In this document: one piece after another, positions 8,439 through 18,697 of the stretch | Position numbering within the stretch: the stretch's first letter is position 1 | Layout: every line of letters starts with the position of its first letter | From: Acidovorax sp. A1169 | Lineage (GTDB): Bacteria > Pseudomonadota > Gammaproteobacteria > Burkholderiales > Burkholderiaceae_C | Assembly: GCF_030704685.1 (NCBI RefSeq) | Contig: NZ_JAUZDX010000033.1 | Location: forward strand, 1 to 33,023 | Direction: 5' to 3' | DNA length: 33,023 bases | Position numbers and translations under genes: made by a program | The notes under the pieces: generated by a model | Told to the model about the DNA's origin: nothing | Database searches by the model: none | Seen by the model: the letters and a program-made list of their open reading frames with translations, nothing else

Positions 8439-8984
8439 ATGCTGCTCCAAAAAACCGACAAAGCCCGCCTGGAACTCTCGCCCGGTGTCCGCACCCTGAG
8501 CCTGCGCGAGCGGTCGCTGCTGCTGCTGGCCGACGGCAAATCCCTGTCGGACCTGCAGGCCATGTACAACGGCATCGGCGCGCAGATCGTGGACAACCTC
8601 ATGCGCCAGGGCTACCTCACCGGCCCGGCAACCCTGCCCGAAGCGCCGCTGCCCACGCCTGCAGCGGCTGCAGTGACAACACCCGAGCCCCCCACCGCAC
8701 CGCCTGCAGGGTTGCCCAGCGATGCGCTGCGCTCGCTGGCAGGCACGCGCATGTACCTGTTCGACATCTGCGAGCGCATGTTCGCGCGCCGAGACCCTGC
8801 CCTGGCCCGGCAGTTCCATGAGGCCCTGCGCGGTGCGCGCGACCGCTCCAGCATGCTCGACGTGGGCGAAGCCCTTCTGGATGAAGTGACTCAGATGGCC
8901 GGGCCCGAGCGCGCCCAAACCATCCGCGACCGAATGGACCAGCTGCTGCCCCAGGAACCTGCGGGCACACCGTCCCCGGTGTAA
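8439..8984 (+). CDS. Conserved hypothetical protein with winged-helix-like N-terminus
   Basis: The 181-residue protein has three visible parts. Residues 1-65 (with LSLRERSLLLLADGKSLSDL and IVDNLMRQGYL) look like a small winged-helix fold of the kind found in several Burkholderiales proteins. Residues about 70-95 are a Pro/Ala/Thr-rich linker. Residues about 96-170 are predicted helical and charged (MYLFDICERMFARRDPALA...). There is no signal peptide or membrane segment. I do not recognise a specific family, and DNA binding is only a guess from the N-terminal pattern. ATG 8439 is chosen because the reading frame upstream crosses into the dusC coding strand and has no family-like sequence. It converges on the methyltransferase gene with a 25-base gap. 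Confidence 0.75.
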   Translation: MLLQKTDKARLELSPGVRTLSLRERSLLLLADGKSLSDLQAMYNGIGAQIVDNLMRQGYLTGPATLPEAPLPTPAAAAVTTPEPPTAPPAGLPSDALRSLAGTRMYLFDICERMFARRDPALARQFHEALRGARDRSSMLDVGEALLDEVTQMAGPERAQTIRDRMDQLLPQEPAGTPSPV

Positions 8985-9009
8985 TCGGCTGCTGCCGCAG
9001 GGCCTGGGT

Positions 9010-10161
9010 TCAGCCGATGGCCGCCAGCCGCCAGAGGGAAGTCACCTCGGCAGAGCGTGCGGTGTGCAAGGCATCGCCGGCGTCGACGGCCTTGGCATGC
9101 CGTGGCTGCACGTCGTGCCGACCCAGGATGCGCAGCCCGCCCTCGGCGATCCAGGCCAGCAATTGCTCGCGCGGGCGCAGTTCCAGGTGCTCGGCTAGGT
9201 CCGACAGGATCAGCCAGCCCTCGCCGCCTGGCTCCAGGTGGGCCGCCAGGCCCGCCAGGAAGCCACGCAGCATGCGGCTGCCCTCGTCGTACACGGCATG
9301 CTCGATGGGTGAGCTCGGGCGCGCAGGCACCCAGGGGGGGTTGCACACCACCAGCGGCGCCCGCCCAGGAGGGAACAGGTCCGCCTGCAGCAGTTCCACC
9401 CGGTCGAGCACACCCAGGCGCTTCAGGTTGTCGAGCGCGCAGGCCATGGCGCGCGGGTCCTGGTCGGTGGCCACCACGCGCTGCACGCCGCGGCGCACCA
9501 GCACGGCCGACAGCACACCCGTGCCCGCACCGATGTCGAACGCCAAGGCGGTGGACGGCAATGAAGTGTTTGCCACCAGGTCCACGTACTCCCCTCGCAC
9601 AGGCGAGAACACGCCGTAGTGGGGGTGGATGCGGTTGTGCGGGCCCTCGCCCAGGGCAGGGATTTCCACACCTTTCTTGCGCCATTCGTAGGCGCCCACC
9701 AGGCCCAGCAGCTCGCGCAGCGTGGCCACCGAGCTTTCGCCGCTGGCCGGGCCCCAGGCTTCGGTGCAGGCTTGGCGCCAGTCCGGCGCGCGGCGCAGGT
9801 CGATGCCGTAGTCCGACCCCAGGGGGATCAGGACCGACGACAGCACCCGCGCGCGCTGGGCCTGCGCCTGGCGGTGCAGGTGAAACGCCTGGGCCGGGGT
9901 GGCCGTGGCCGCCTTTTCGGCGGCCTTGGCCGCCGCCTTGGCCGGCTTGCGGTCCACCCGGCGCATCAGCGCCTGCAGCAGCATGCGGGCATTCTGGAAA
10001 TCGCCCTGCCAAAGCAGGCCCGTGCCCTCGCAGGCCAGGCGGTACGCCGTATCGGCAGACAGGGTGTCATCGGCGGTCACCACCCGGCGGGGGGGCGGGA
10101 CGCTGCTTTCGGAGCGCCACTGGGCACTGTGGGCCTGGCCCAGGTGGTTCCACTCGATCAT
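9010..10161 (-). CDS. Class I SAM-dependent methyltransferase with NPPW motif
   Basis: The 383-residue protein has a methyltransferase domain in its C-terminal half. It shows SAM-binding motif I (AFDIGAGTGVLSAVL, about 207-221), the acidic loop (VVATDQDPRAM) and the catalytic CNPPWVP motif (about 263-269). An NPPW/Y motif is typical of enzymes that methylate planar amino groups: adenine-N6, guanine-N2 in rRNA, or glutamine-N5 as in PrmC. The N-terminal half (1-150) is helical and contains an unusual Ala/Lys-rich run (KPAKAAAKAAEKAAT). It then has a conserved-looking GVEIPALGEGPHNRIHPHYGVFSP region just before the SAM site, a layout also seen in RlmG/PrmC-like proteins. The exact substrate cannot be told. 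It starts 7 bases after the acetyltransferase stop, so the two probably form an operon. Confidence 0.85.
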   Translation of the reverse strand: MIEWNHLGQAHSAQWRSESSVPPPRRVVTADDTLSADTAYRLACEGTGLLWQGDFQNARMLLQALMRRVDRKPAKAAAKAAEKAATATPAQAFHLHRQAQAQRARVLSSVLIPLGSDYGIDLRRAPDWRQACTEAWGPASGESSVATLRELLGLVGAYEWRKKGVEIPALGEGPHNRIHPHYGVFSPVRGEYVDLVANTSLPSTALAFDIGAGTGVLSAVLVRRGVQRVVATDQDPRAMACALDNLKRLGVLDRVELLQADLFPPGRAPLVVCNPPWVPARPSSPIEHAVYDEGSRMLRGFLAGLAAHLEPGGEGWLILSDLAEHLELRPREQLLAWIAEGGLRILGRHDVQPRHAKAVDAGDALHTARSAEVTSLWRLAAIG

Positions 10162-10168
10162 CGGGGCC

Positions 10169-10690
10169 TTAGTTGATGGGGCGCTTCAGGCGCACTTCTT
10201 CGATCTTGACGCCACCGATCACGGCGGTCTTGGCAGTGGAGAGTTCCTGCTTGAAGCCGGCCATTTCGTGGAAACGGATGGCGCGCTCGTTGCGCAGCGG
10301 CACCCAGGCCGTGACATTGGTGCAACCTTCTTCCTGGAGGCCATCACGGGCGGCATCCCACAAGGCCAGGCCTACGCCCTGGTTCCAGTGGGTGGGGGCG
10401 GCGTAGATGGCCCAGATTTCGCCCGTGGTGGGGCGGGATTTCTCATCGCGCGAGCGGTCATAGCCGACAAAGCCGACGATCTTCTCGCCATCGATGGCCA
10501 CCTGCACCTGGGGCTCGCAATATTCGATGGCTTCGCGCCAGTAGGCCTGGCGCTTGTCGACGGAAGACATGGACTTCAATTGCTCGTCTGGCACCAGCCC
10601 TTTGTAAGCCTCTTGGGCGGAGACGGTGTGGATCTGGGCGATGGCTTTGGCATCGCGAAGCGTAGCGGGACGAACCTGGATACTGGACAT
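10169..10690 (-). CDS. GNAT family N-acetyltransferase
   Basis: The 173-residue protein shows the GNAT fold from its first residues (SIQVRPATLRDAKAIAQIH). The acetyl-CoA pyrophosphate-binding segment reads IYAAPTHWNQGVGLALWDAA, where QGVGLA corresponds to the usual Q/R-x-x-G-x-A motif. It is followed by the typical NERAIRFHEMAGFKQE. Members acetylate amino groups on antibiotics, polyamines, amino acids or proteins, and nothing here fixes the substrate. ATG 10690 is chosen because the domain begins immediately after it. An in-frame ATG at 10738 would add a hydrophobic, Phe-rich stretch that does not look like coding sequence. The gene is followed 7 bases later by the methyltransferase. Confidence 0.88.
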   Translation of the reverse strand: MSSIQVRPATLRDAKAIAQIHTVSAQEAYKGLVPDEQLKSMSSVDKRQAYWREAIEYCEPQVQVAIDGEKIVGFVGYDRSRDEKSRPTTGEIWAIYAAPTHWNQGVGLALWDAARDGLQEEGCTNVTAWVPLRNERAIRFHEMAGFKQELSTAKTAVIGGVKIEEVRLKRPIN

Positions 10691-10711
10691 GAAAAAACCG
10701 AACGAAAACGG

Positions 10712-10764
10712 GGGGTGAAAAAACAAAAGGACCGGCATTGTCGCCGCAAACGGTTTTTCACCCC
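10712..10764. repeat. 11-bp perfect inverted repeat upstream of the acetyltransferase gene
   Basis: GGGGTGAAAAA (10712-10722) and TTTTTCACCCC (10754-10764) are perfect inverted copies separated by 31 bases. The inner ACCG (10731-10734) and CGGT (10751-10754) could extend pairing. It lies in the 133-base gap between the hypothetical gene at 10824-11378 and the GNAT gene, 22 bases ahead of the latter's ATG. It could be a transcriptional operator or a leader hairpin; no protein can be named. Confidence 0.6.
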
Positions 10765-10823
10765 TCGCCAGTAGGGTACCCGGCCCTGCGCGCCCCACGC
10801 AGGCGGGGGAGCAAAGCGGGCCG

Positions 10824-11378
10824 TCAGGCCATGGCCAGAGAGCCTCCGAGCCCGTCCCCAGCGCGCTCGCGGGCCGACTGGGCCAGTGCGCGCTTGTTGC
10901 GCGGACGGGGTACCTTCACCTCCGGCGGCATGCCATTGATGGCGTTCAGCCCCACCACCAGCGTCACGCTGCGCGAGCCGCCATCGCGCTCATCCGGAGC
11001 ATAGGCGCGGTAGCTGCCGCTGCCCTGGCCGTGGCTGCGTTGCACGGTATGGAACACGATGCGCACGCCGCTCACCCGGTGGCCGCTGAAGGGCAGCACA
11101 CGCAGGCGGGCATCGCGGTCCAGCGCCAACCCCATGCAGCCAGGGCGGTTGATGAGGTCGGTGCGCACGCTGCGCCAGGTCAGGCCGTTGTCGGTGGAAA
11201 ACTGCCAGTTGCCCGCCTGCGCATCCAGGTGCTCGACGATGACGCCCGCCGAGGCCAGCAGGTCCGGGCAGTTGTCGTGCACGATCTGGGCCATGCAGTT
11301 GCCGCCCACCCCCACACCTGCGGAAGGCTTGTGCTCGGGCGACGAAATCGGTGGGTTCTGAAGAGCGCTGGCAGTCAT
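10824..11378 (-). CDS. Hypothetical protein with one Asp-box-like motif
   Basis: The 184-residue protein has no recognised full-length family. Residues about 60-72 include FSTDNGLTW, which matches the Asp-box (BNR) pattern SxDxGxTW found in beta-propeller sialidases and surface proteins; here it occurs once. The middle is beta-rich (RLRVLPFSGHRVSGVRIVF) and the C-terminus is basic (VPRPRNKRALAQSARERAG). There is no signal peptide. The start at 11378 is supported by an excellent ribosome site (AGGGGAA, 8 bases before ATG on the minus strand); the same frame is open further upstream but without such a site. It is transcribed divergently from the response regulator. A role in the surface or in carbohydrate recognition would be speculation. 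Confidence 0.75.
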   Translation of the reverse strand: MTASALQNPPISSPEHKPSAGVGVGGNCMAQIVHDNCPDLLASAGVIVEHLDAQAGNWQFSTDNGLTWRSVRTDLINRPGCMGLALDRDARLRVLPFSGHRVSGVRIVFHTVQRSHGQGSGSYRAYAPDERDGGSRSVTLVVGLNAINGMPPEVKVPRPRNKRALAQSARERAGDGLGGSLAMA

Positions 11379-11405
11379 GTTGTGTTCCCCTGGTGGTTGA
11401 TGGAT

Positions 11406-11418
11406 GGTTGGTCCAACC
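11406..11418. promoter_or_regulatory. Perfect palindrome in the divergent intergenic region
   Basis: GGTTGG-T-CCAACC is a perfect 13-base palindrome in the 184-base gap between the Asp-box protein gene and the response regulator. It lies in the 5' leader of the former. It could be a dimeric-regulator site or a small RNA hairpin. Confidence 0.4.
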
Positions 11419-11562
11419 CAACCGCCGCAGTGCGCAGCCGCCATGCGACATTCTGTTCACTGCATGGAGGAAAGTCTAGAAACCGCAGGGGCCGGCGTCC
11501 ATCGCACAAATGGACTAGTTCGCACAGTTCCCTGGCGCGGTGTTGTGCGCAATACTCACGGG

Positions 11563-12198
11563 ATGCCTGCCAGCCTGTTGCTCATTGACGACCACACCCT
11601 CTTTCGCACCGGTTTGCGCCTGATCGTGCAGGACCACCCCCTGGTGGGATCCATTGCCGAAGCAGGCTCCATTGCCGAAGCCTGTGCCCTGCCCCCTGCC
11701 CCGATGGACCTGGTGCTGCTGGACATCCAGCTGCCGGGCATGAGCGGGCTCGACGGCCTGCGCCTGCTGCGCCAGTCCTACCCCAGCGCCCGCATCGTGC
11801 TCGTCTCGGCCAGCATTGCGCCGGATGCGGTGTACGAGGCGCGCTCGCGCGGCGCCGACGGTTTCCTGCCCAAGTCGGCCAGCGGCGAGGACATCCTGGA
11901 GGCGATCAGCGTCTCCCTGTCCGGCGCGCCCTGTTTTCCCGCGAACAGCGGCAATGCCTCCACCACCCGCACATCGGCTGCGCCCAGCCTCACCGCGCGC
12001 CAGCTCGAAGTGCTGTCGCTGCTGTGCACCGGCAAGCCCAACAAGGTCATCGCGCGCCACCTGGGCCTGAGCGAGAACACCGTGCGCGTGCATGTGGCGG
12101 CCATCTTTGCGCAACTGGGCGTCAACAGCCGCAGCGCGGCGCTGCTGGCCGCGCAGCGCCTGGGCCTGTCCATGCCGCCGCTCCATGACATTGTCTGA
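11563..12198 (+). CDS. NarL/FixJ-type two-component response regulator
   Basis: The 211-residue product has an N-terminal receiver domain with acidic pocket D9-D10, phosphoacceptor D54 (VLLDIQLPGMSGLDGL) and the conserved lysine in GADGFLPKSAS. A C-terminal LuxR/NarL helix-turn-helix follows from about residue 142 (LTARQLEVLSLLCTGKPNKVIARHLGLSENTVRVHV). It would dimerise and bind DNA when phosphorylated. ATG 11563 is chosen because the receiver begins at once (MPASLLLIDDHTLFRTGL). There is no Shine-Dalgarno; an AATACT box at 11551-11556 lies 6 bases before the ATG, so the mRNA could be leaderless. The kinase gene overlaps its end by 14 bases, making the kinase the obvious partner. The target genes are unknown. 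Confidence 0.93.
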   Translation: MPASLLLIDDHTLFRTGLRLIVQDHPLVGSIAEAGSIAEACALPPAPMDLVLLDIQLPGMSGLDGLRLLRQSYPSARIVLVSASIAPDAVYEARSRGADGFLPKSASGEDILEAISVSLSGAPCFPANSGNASTTRTSAAPSLTARQLEVLSLLCTGKPNKVIARHLGLSENTVRVHVAAIFAQLGVNSRSAALLAAQRLGLSMPPLHDIV

Positions 12199-14029
12199 AG
12201 CCCTGCCGCTGATCCCGCGCTGGCCCTGGACACGCCGGCGCTGGGAGCGCGATGAAGTCCTGCGCGAGCAGGTCACGCTGCTGCGCCAGAACTTCCCCAT
12301 GACCTTGCTGGCATCCCTGGCCACGGCCCTGGGCACCCTGTGGGTGATGGCGCGCGTGGCCGACACCCAGGTGGTCAGCATCTGGCTGGTATCGCACGCG
12401 CTCGTGGTCATAGGGGTGTACGTCACGCTGCGCGGCATGGCACCGCAGCGCGACCCGGTGCTGCACTCGGCGCGCAAGCTCATGGCCTGCATGGCCGCCA
12501 TGGGCCTGAGCTGGGGCAGCCTGGGGTACGTGGTGCTGTACTGGGGCACGCCGGAGAGCGTGATCTACGCCATCGGCATCGTCAGCACCGTTTCCTCCGG
12601 TGCGCTGGGCCTGGGGGCACCGCTGTACCGCGCCTACATCACCTACCTCACCTGCGCGGTCGGGGGCATCTTCGTGGCCGTGGCCATGAGCGGCGGCCCG
12701 GCCATGTGGCCCGCCCTGTTCCTGGTGCTGGTGTACTACGCGCTCACCGGCCTGCAGGCCAGCACCGGCGACACGGCAACGCGCCGCAGCATCGCCCTCA
12801 AGCTCGAAAACGAGCGGCTGGTGGCCGAATTGCGCGCAGAGTCGCACCGCGCCCTGGCCGCGCAGGCAGAGGCCGAGCGTGCCGACCGCGACAAGTCGCG
12901 CTTTCTCGCCGCCGCCAGCCACGACCTGCGCCAGCCGCTGCACGCGATGGGCTTGTTCCTCGAAACCCTGCAGCGCAGCCCCATGAGCCCGCACCAGCTC
13001 ACCGTGCTGGGCCACGCGCAGGCGGCCTCCGGCGCGGCGGTCGAAATGCTCACCACCTTGCTCGACTACTCGCGGCTGGAAGCCGGTGTCGTCAAGGTGC
13101 GGCCCACCGCCTTTGCCGTGCAACCCCTGCTCACCGCGCTGGAGCAGGAGTTCGGCGTGCAGGCCGACAACTGCGGGCTGGTGTACCGCACGCACGAGAC
13201 ATCCACCGCAGCCCATGCCGACCGCTCGCTGGTCATGCTGGTGATGCACAACTTCATCTCCAATGCGCTGCGCTACACGGCGCGCGGCGGTGTGCTCATT
13301 GCCTGCCGCCGCCGGGGCCGGCGCATCGCGCTGGAGGTGTGGGACACCGGGGCGGGCATACCGCAAAGCCAGTGGGAAAACATCTTCCAGGAATTCCACC
13401 AGCTGGGCAACCCCGAGCGTGACCGCCGCAAGGGCCTGGGCCTGGGCCTGGCCATCGTGAAACGCCTGGCCCGCGAGATGGGTACCTCGGTGGAGCTGAG
13501 CTCCCGCCCCGGCCGGGGCTCGGTGTTCCGGCTCTGGCTCGATGCCTGGCAGGGCGCCCTGGAGGACGAGGCCCCCCCCTCCTTCAACCACTTCGATCTC
13601 ACGGGCCTGCACGTGCTGGCCATCGACGACGACGAATCGGTGCGCCTGGGCATGCAGGCCCTGCTGCAAAGCTGGGGCTGCCACTGCACCACGGCCGAAT
13701 CGAGTGCCGATGCGCTCGAACACATCGAGGACAGCACGCCCGACCTGATCATCACCGACTTCCGCCTGCGCCACGAAGAGACCGGCAAACAGGTGCTGCA
13801 GGCCCTGCGTGCCTACCTGGGCGTGCCCGTGCCGGCCATCATCATGACCGGGGACACCTCGCCCCAGCGCCTGCGCGACGCGCAGACCACCTCGGCCCTG
13901 CTGCTGCACAAGCCGGTGTCCACCGGGCAGTTGCGCGATGCCATCGTGCAACTGGTCAGCGGCACGCCGTCACCCACCGCAGTCCTGCCGACCGAAGCCG
14001 CTACAGCCAGCGGCGAAGAAGCCCCATGA
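12185..14029 (+). CDS. Hybrid sensor histidine kinase with C-terminal receiver
   Basis: The 614-residue inner-membrane protein has about six hydrophobic segments between residues 38 and 190, with no sizeable periplasmic sensor domain. It suggests sensing within or near the membrane. A charged helical linker (205-237) leads to the dimerisation/phosphoacceptor helix DKSRFLAAASHDLRQPLHAM with H246. The ATPase domain follows: N-box NFISNALRYTA, G1 DTGAGIP, G2 GLGLGLAIVKRLA. A receiver domain occupies about 470-595, with phosphoacceptor D525 (LIITDFRLRHEETG). This architecture is common in Burkholderiales next to a NarL-type regulator. ATG 12185 overlaps the regulator's stop by 14 bases, implying cotranslation. 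The signal is not deducible. The 3' end overlaps the opposing aldehyde dehydrogenase gene by 29 bases. Confidence 0.92.
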   Translation: MTLSEALPLIPRWPWTRRRWERDEVLREQVTLLRQNFPMTLLASLATALGTLWVMARVADTQVVSIWLVSHALVVIGVYVTLRGMAPQRDPVLHSARKLMACMAAMGLSWGSLGYVVLYWGTPESVIYAIGIVSTVSSGALGLGAPLYRAYITYLTCAVGGIFVAVAMSGGPAMWPALFLVLVYYALTGLQASTGDTATRRSIALKLENERLVAELRAESHRALAAQAEAERADRDKSRFLAAASHDLRQPLHAMGLFLETLQRSPMSPHQLTVLGHAQAASGAAVEMLTTLLDYSRLEAGVVKVRPTAFAVQPLLTALEQEFGVQADNCGLVYRTHETSTAAHADRSLVMLVMHNFISNALRYTARGGVLIACRRRGRRIALEVWDTGAGIPQSQWENIFQEFHQLGNPERDRRKGLGLGLAIVKRLAREMGTSVELSSRPGRGSVFRLWLDAWQGALEDEAPPSFNHFDLTGLHVLAIDDDESVRLGMQALLQSWGCHCTTAESSADALEHIEDSTPDLIITDFRLRHEETGKQVLQALRAYLGVPVPAIIMTGDTSPQRLRDAQTTSALLLHKPVSTGQLRDAIVQLVSGTPSPTAVLPTEAATASGEEAP

Positions 14030-15440
14030 CCTGGTCGAAGCGCGCGCCGTAAGGCGGGTAGAACATCGAGCCCATCGCCCAGCGCGACTGCACCAGCACC
14101 GACTTCTGGTGGCAAAAGCGCAGGAAGCCCTGCTCCCCGTGGTAGGCGCCCCAGCCGCTGTCGCCCACTCCGCCAAAGGGCAGGTTGTCGTGGGCGATAT
14201 GCATCAGCGTGTCGTTCACCGTGACCCCGCCGCTCACGGTGCGGCGCAGCACGTCGTCGCGCGCCGCCTCGCTCTGGCCGAACCAGTACAACGCCAGCGG
14301 CCGCGGGCCGGCATTGATGTGCGCGACGGCGTCGTCCAGGCGCTCGTAGGAGATCACGGGCAGCACGGGCCCGAAGATCTCCTCCTGCATGATCTGCATG
14401 TCCGAGGTGACGCCAAACACCAGCGTGGGCAGCATCTGGCGGCTCGCGCCATCGCCCAGCGTGCCCACGGTGTTCACCACCGGCTTGCCCGCTGCGGGAT
14501 CGATGGGTTGCACCTCGGCCCCCTGGGTCTGCGCCTGCTGCAGCATGGTGCGCAGGCGCGCGTGGTGGCGCGGCGTGATGATGGAGGCGTAGTCCGGATT
14601 GCCCTCGATGGTGGGGAACAGGCGCGCCACGGCGGCCCGATAGGCATTGGCAAACTCGGTCTCGCGCCCGCGCGGCACCAGCAGGTAGTCGGGCGCAATG
14701 CAGGTCTGCCCGGCATTGAGCAGCTTGCCGTGGGCGATCTTGAGCGCCGCGTCCTGCATGTCGCAGTGGCCGTCGATGATGCAGGGCGACTTGCCACCGA
14801 GTTCCAGCGTGGTGGGTGTGAGGTTCTGCGCGGCCGCGATGGCCACCTTGCGCCCTACGGGCGTGGAACCGGTGAACACCAGGTGGTCAAACGGCAACGA
14901 GGCAAACAGCGCCGCCACATTGGCATCGCCCTGCACCACGCAGAATTCGTCAGGCGCAAAGAACTGCGCCACCAGCAGCGCCAGTTGGGCCGAGGTGTGC
15001 GGCGTGAGCTCGCTGGGCTTGAGCATCACGCGGTTGCCCGCAGCCAGTGCCGTGATGGCAGGCCCCAGGGCCAGCTGGATCGGGTAGTTCCAGGGCGATA
15101 TCACCCCCACCACGCCCAGCGGCTGGCGCTGCACATGCGCACTGGCGGGCTGCAGGTACAGGGGTGTGCGCACCTTCTGCGGCTTCATCCAGCGCGCCAG
15201 GTGCTTCAAGGTATGCGACAACAGGGTACGCAGCACGAAGAAATCCGCCACCTCGGTCAACCGGGGGGAGCGCATGCCGAAATCGGCCTGCACGGCCGCC
15301 GCCAGCACGGGGCCGTTCTCGTCGAGCAGCTTGCGCACGCGCAGCAGCCGCTCGCGGCGCACGAGCAAAGGCACCTCGACCTGGGTGCGGCTGGCCTGCC
15401 GCTGGGTTTCAAAAAGGGCGTGGATGTCGGCTGGTGTCAT
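14001..15440 (-). CDS. calB: Coniferyl aldehyde dehydrogenase-type NAD(P)-dependent ALDH
   Basis: The 479-residue enzyme oxidises an aldehyde to the acid with NAD(P). The Rossmann/active-site residues are visible: N118 in SPWNYP, GSTPVGRKV (191-199), catalytic base E213 in LELGGKSP, and nucleophile C247 in NAGQTCIAPDY. EEIFGPVLPV and the C-terminal THE-type segment NDTLMHIAHDNLPFGGVGDSGWG are those of the coniferyl aldehyde dehydrogenase subfamily, which lacks the long C-terminus of other ALDHs. Some members act on coniferyl aldehyde in lignin-derived phenylpropanoid breakdown; many simply act on fatty or aromatic aldehydes, so the symbol marks the subfamily only. The start is ATG 15440 (family-like MTPADIHALF) or ATG 15449; neither has a strong ribosome site. 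No aromatic-degradation genes are nearby. Confidence 0.9.
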   Translation of the reverse strand: MTPADIHALFETQRQASRTQVEVPLLVRRERLLRVRKLLDENGPVLAAAVQADFGMRSPRLTEVADFFVLRTLLSHTLKHLARWMKPQKVRTPLYLQPASAHVQRQPLGVVGVISPWNYPIQLALGPAITALAAGNRVMLKPSELTPHTSAQLALLVAQFFAPDEFCVVQGDANVAALFASLPFDHLVFTGSTPVGRKVAIAAAQNLTPTTLELGGKSPCIIDGHCDMQDAALKIAHGKLLNAGQTCIAPDYLLVPRGRETEFANAYRAAVARLFPTIEGNPDYASIITPRHHARLRTMLQQAQTQGAEVQPIDPAAGKPVVNTVGTLGDGASRQMLPTLVFGVTSDMQIMQEEIFGPVLPVISYERLDDAVAHINAGPRPLALYWFGQSEAARDDVLRRTVSGGVTVNDTLMHIAHDNLPFGGVGDSGWGAYHGEQGFLRFCHQKSVLVQSRWAMGSMFYPPYGARFDQVMGLLRRWL

Positions 15441-15547
15441 GGAGCGCATGATAGAGCGCCCGGCCCCTGCCGCCGGACCATGCCGGCGCGTCCACAGGGG
15501 CATGCCGAAGGCCGCCTCGAGCCCTTCAGTGACCCATGGCCTCACGC

Positions 15548-15889
15548 TCAGCGCAGCTCGCGCGGCTCCACATCGGTCACCTCCACGGCGCTGGGCAGCA
15601 CCCCGCCGCGCCGCGATGGCGCTGCCGACTCCGGGGCGCCATCGGGCGGGCGCGCAGCACCCCATTGCGCCCTGGAGCGCATGGCAGCGCTGAATCCCGT
15701 GCGCGGGTCGACCCGCATGACCCAGGGGGCCATGGGCCGGCCCGTGAGCCGCGCCCAGGTCGCGCGCGCTGCCCACGCCAGGCCCAGCACCAATGCAGCA
15801 GCCAGCAGGCTCAGAAACACCACCAGCCCCATGGCCAGCACCAGGGCACGCAGCGCAAAGCGCACCAGACCCGAAACAAGATTGTTCAA
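15548..15889 (-). CDS. Small membrane protein of unknown function (TTG start)
   Basis: The 113-residue product has a hydrophobic N-terminal segment (about 8-43, FALRALVLAMGLVVFLSLLA) able to form one long or two short membrane helices. A basic stretch (ARATWARLTGR) and a polar, Pro/Arg-rich tail (60-113) follow. I recognise no domain. The start is TTG 15889, supported by a strong purine-rich ribosome site on the minus strand (AAGGAAAGGTG, the last G 4 bases before TTG); there is no ATG at the domain start. It lies 52 bases downstream of the clpB stop on the same strand, beyond a GC-rich hairpin, so it may be read through from the heat-shock operon or have its own promoter. Confidence 0.65.
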   Translation of the reverse strand: MNNLVSGLVRFALRALVLAMGLVVFLSLLAAALVLGLAWAARATWARLTGRPMAPWVMRVDPRTGFSAAMRSRAQWGAARPPDGAPESAAPSRRGGVLPSAVEVTDVEPRELR

Positions 15890-15910
15890 ACGACACCTTT
15901 CCTTTCAACA

Positions 15911-15932
15911 GGGCGGCCTCCCATGGCCGCCC
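15911..15932 (-). terminator. Hairpin after clpB (possible weak terminator)
   Basis: GGGCGGCC (15911-15918) and GGCCGCCC (15925-15932) form an 8-bp stem with a 6-base loop, 9 bases after the clpB stop. On the minus strand there is no good U-run after it, so it may be an mRNA-stabilising hairpin instead of an efficient terminator. Confidence 0.4.
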
Positions 15933-15941
15933 TTTCCCCGA

Positions 15942-18551
<2,610 letters not shown>

Positions 18552-18579
18552 GGGTGAATGTCCTTCCGAATTGCGTCAC

Positions 18580-18608
18580 ATATGGGGACTTTCGGCACCC
18601 TTTTCAAG
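18580..18608 (-). promoter_or_regulatory. Sigma-32 heat-shock promoter of clpB
   Basis: Read on the minus strand, CTTGAAA is followed after 14 bases by CCCCATAT. Both elements match the RpoH consensus CTTGAAA / CCCCATNT exactly and the spacing is within the accepted range. The predicted start, near 18573, gives a leader of about 20 bases ahead of the clpB ATG. Confidence 0.88.
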
Positions 18609-18653
18609 CATCCCGAGTCTGGGTCAGGGCCATCGGGCGGCGTCAGTCCCACC

Positions 18654-18685
18654 TTGTGCGCCTGCTTTGGCGGTGCGGCGCACAA
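18654..18685. repeat. 9-bp perfect inverted repeat between moaE and clpB
   Basis: TTGTGCGCC (18654-18662) and GGCGCACAA (18677-18685) are perfect inverted copies around a 14-base loop. The element lies 12 bases after the moaE stop and about 45 bases upstream of the sigma-32 promoter. There is no U-run on either side, so it may be a regulator site or an mRNA 3' hairpin for moaE. Confidence 0.55.
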
Positions 18686-18697
18686 AATTACCAATAC

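Noticed and set aside
10691..10738. An upstream ATG for the acetyltransferase
   Set aside because: The added residues are Phe/Pro-rich and precede a GNAT domain that begins exactly at the chosen start.
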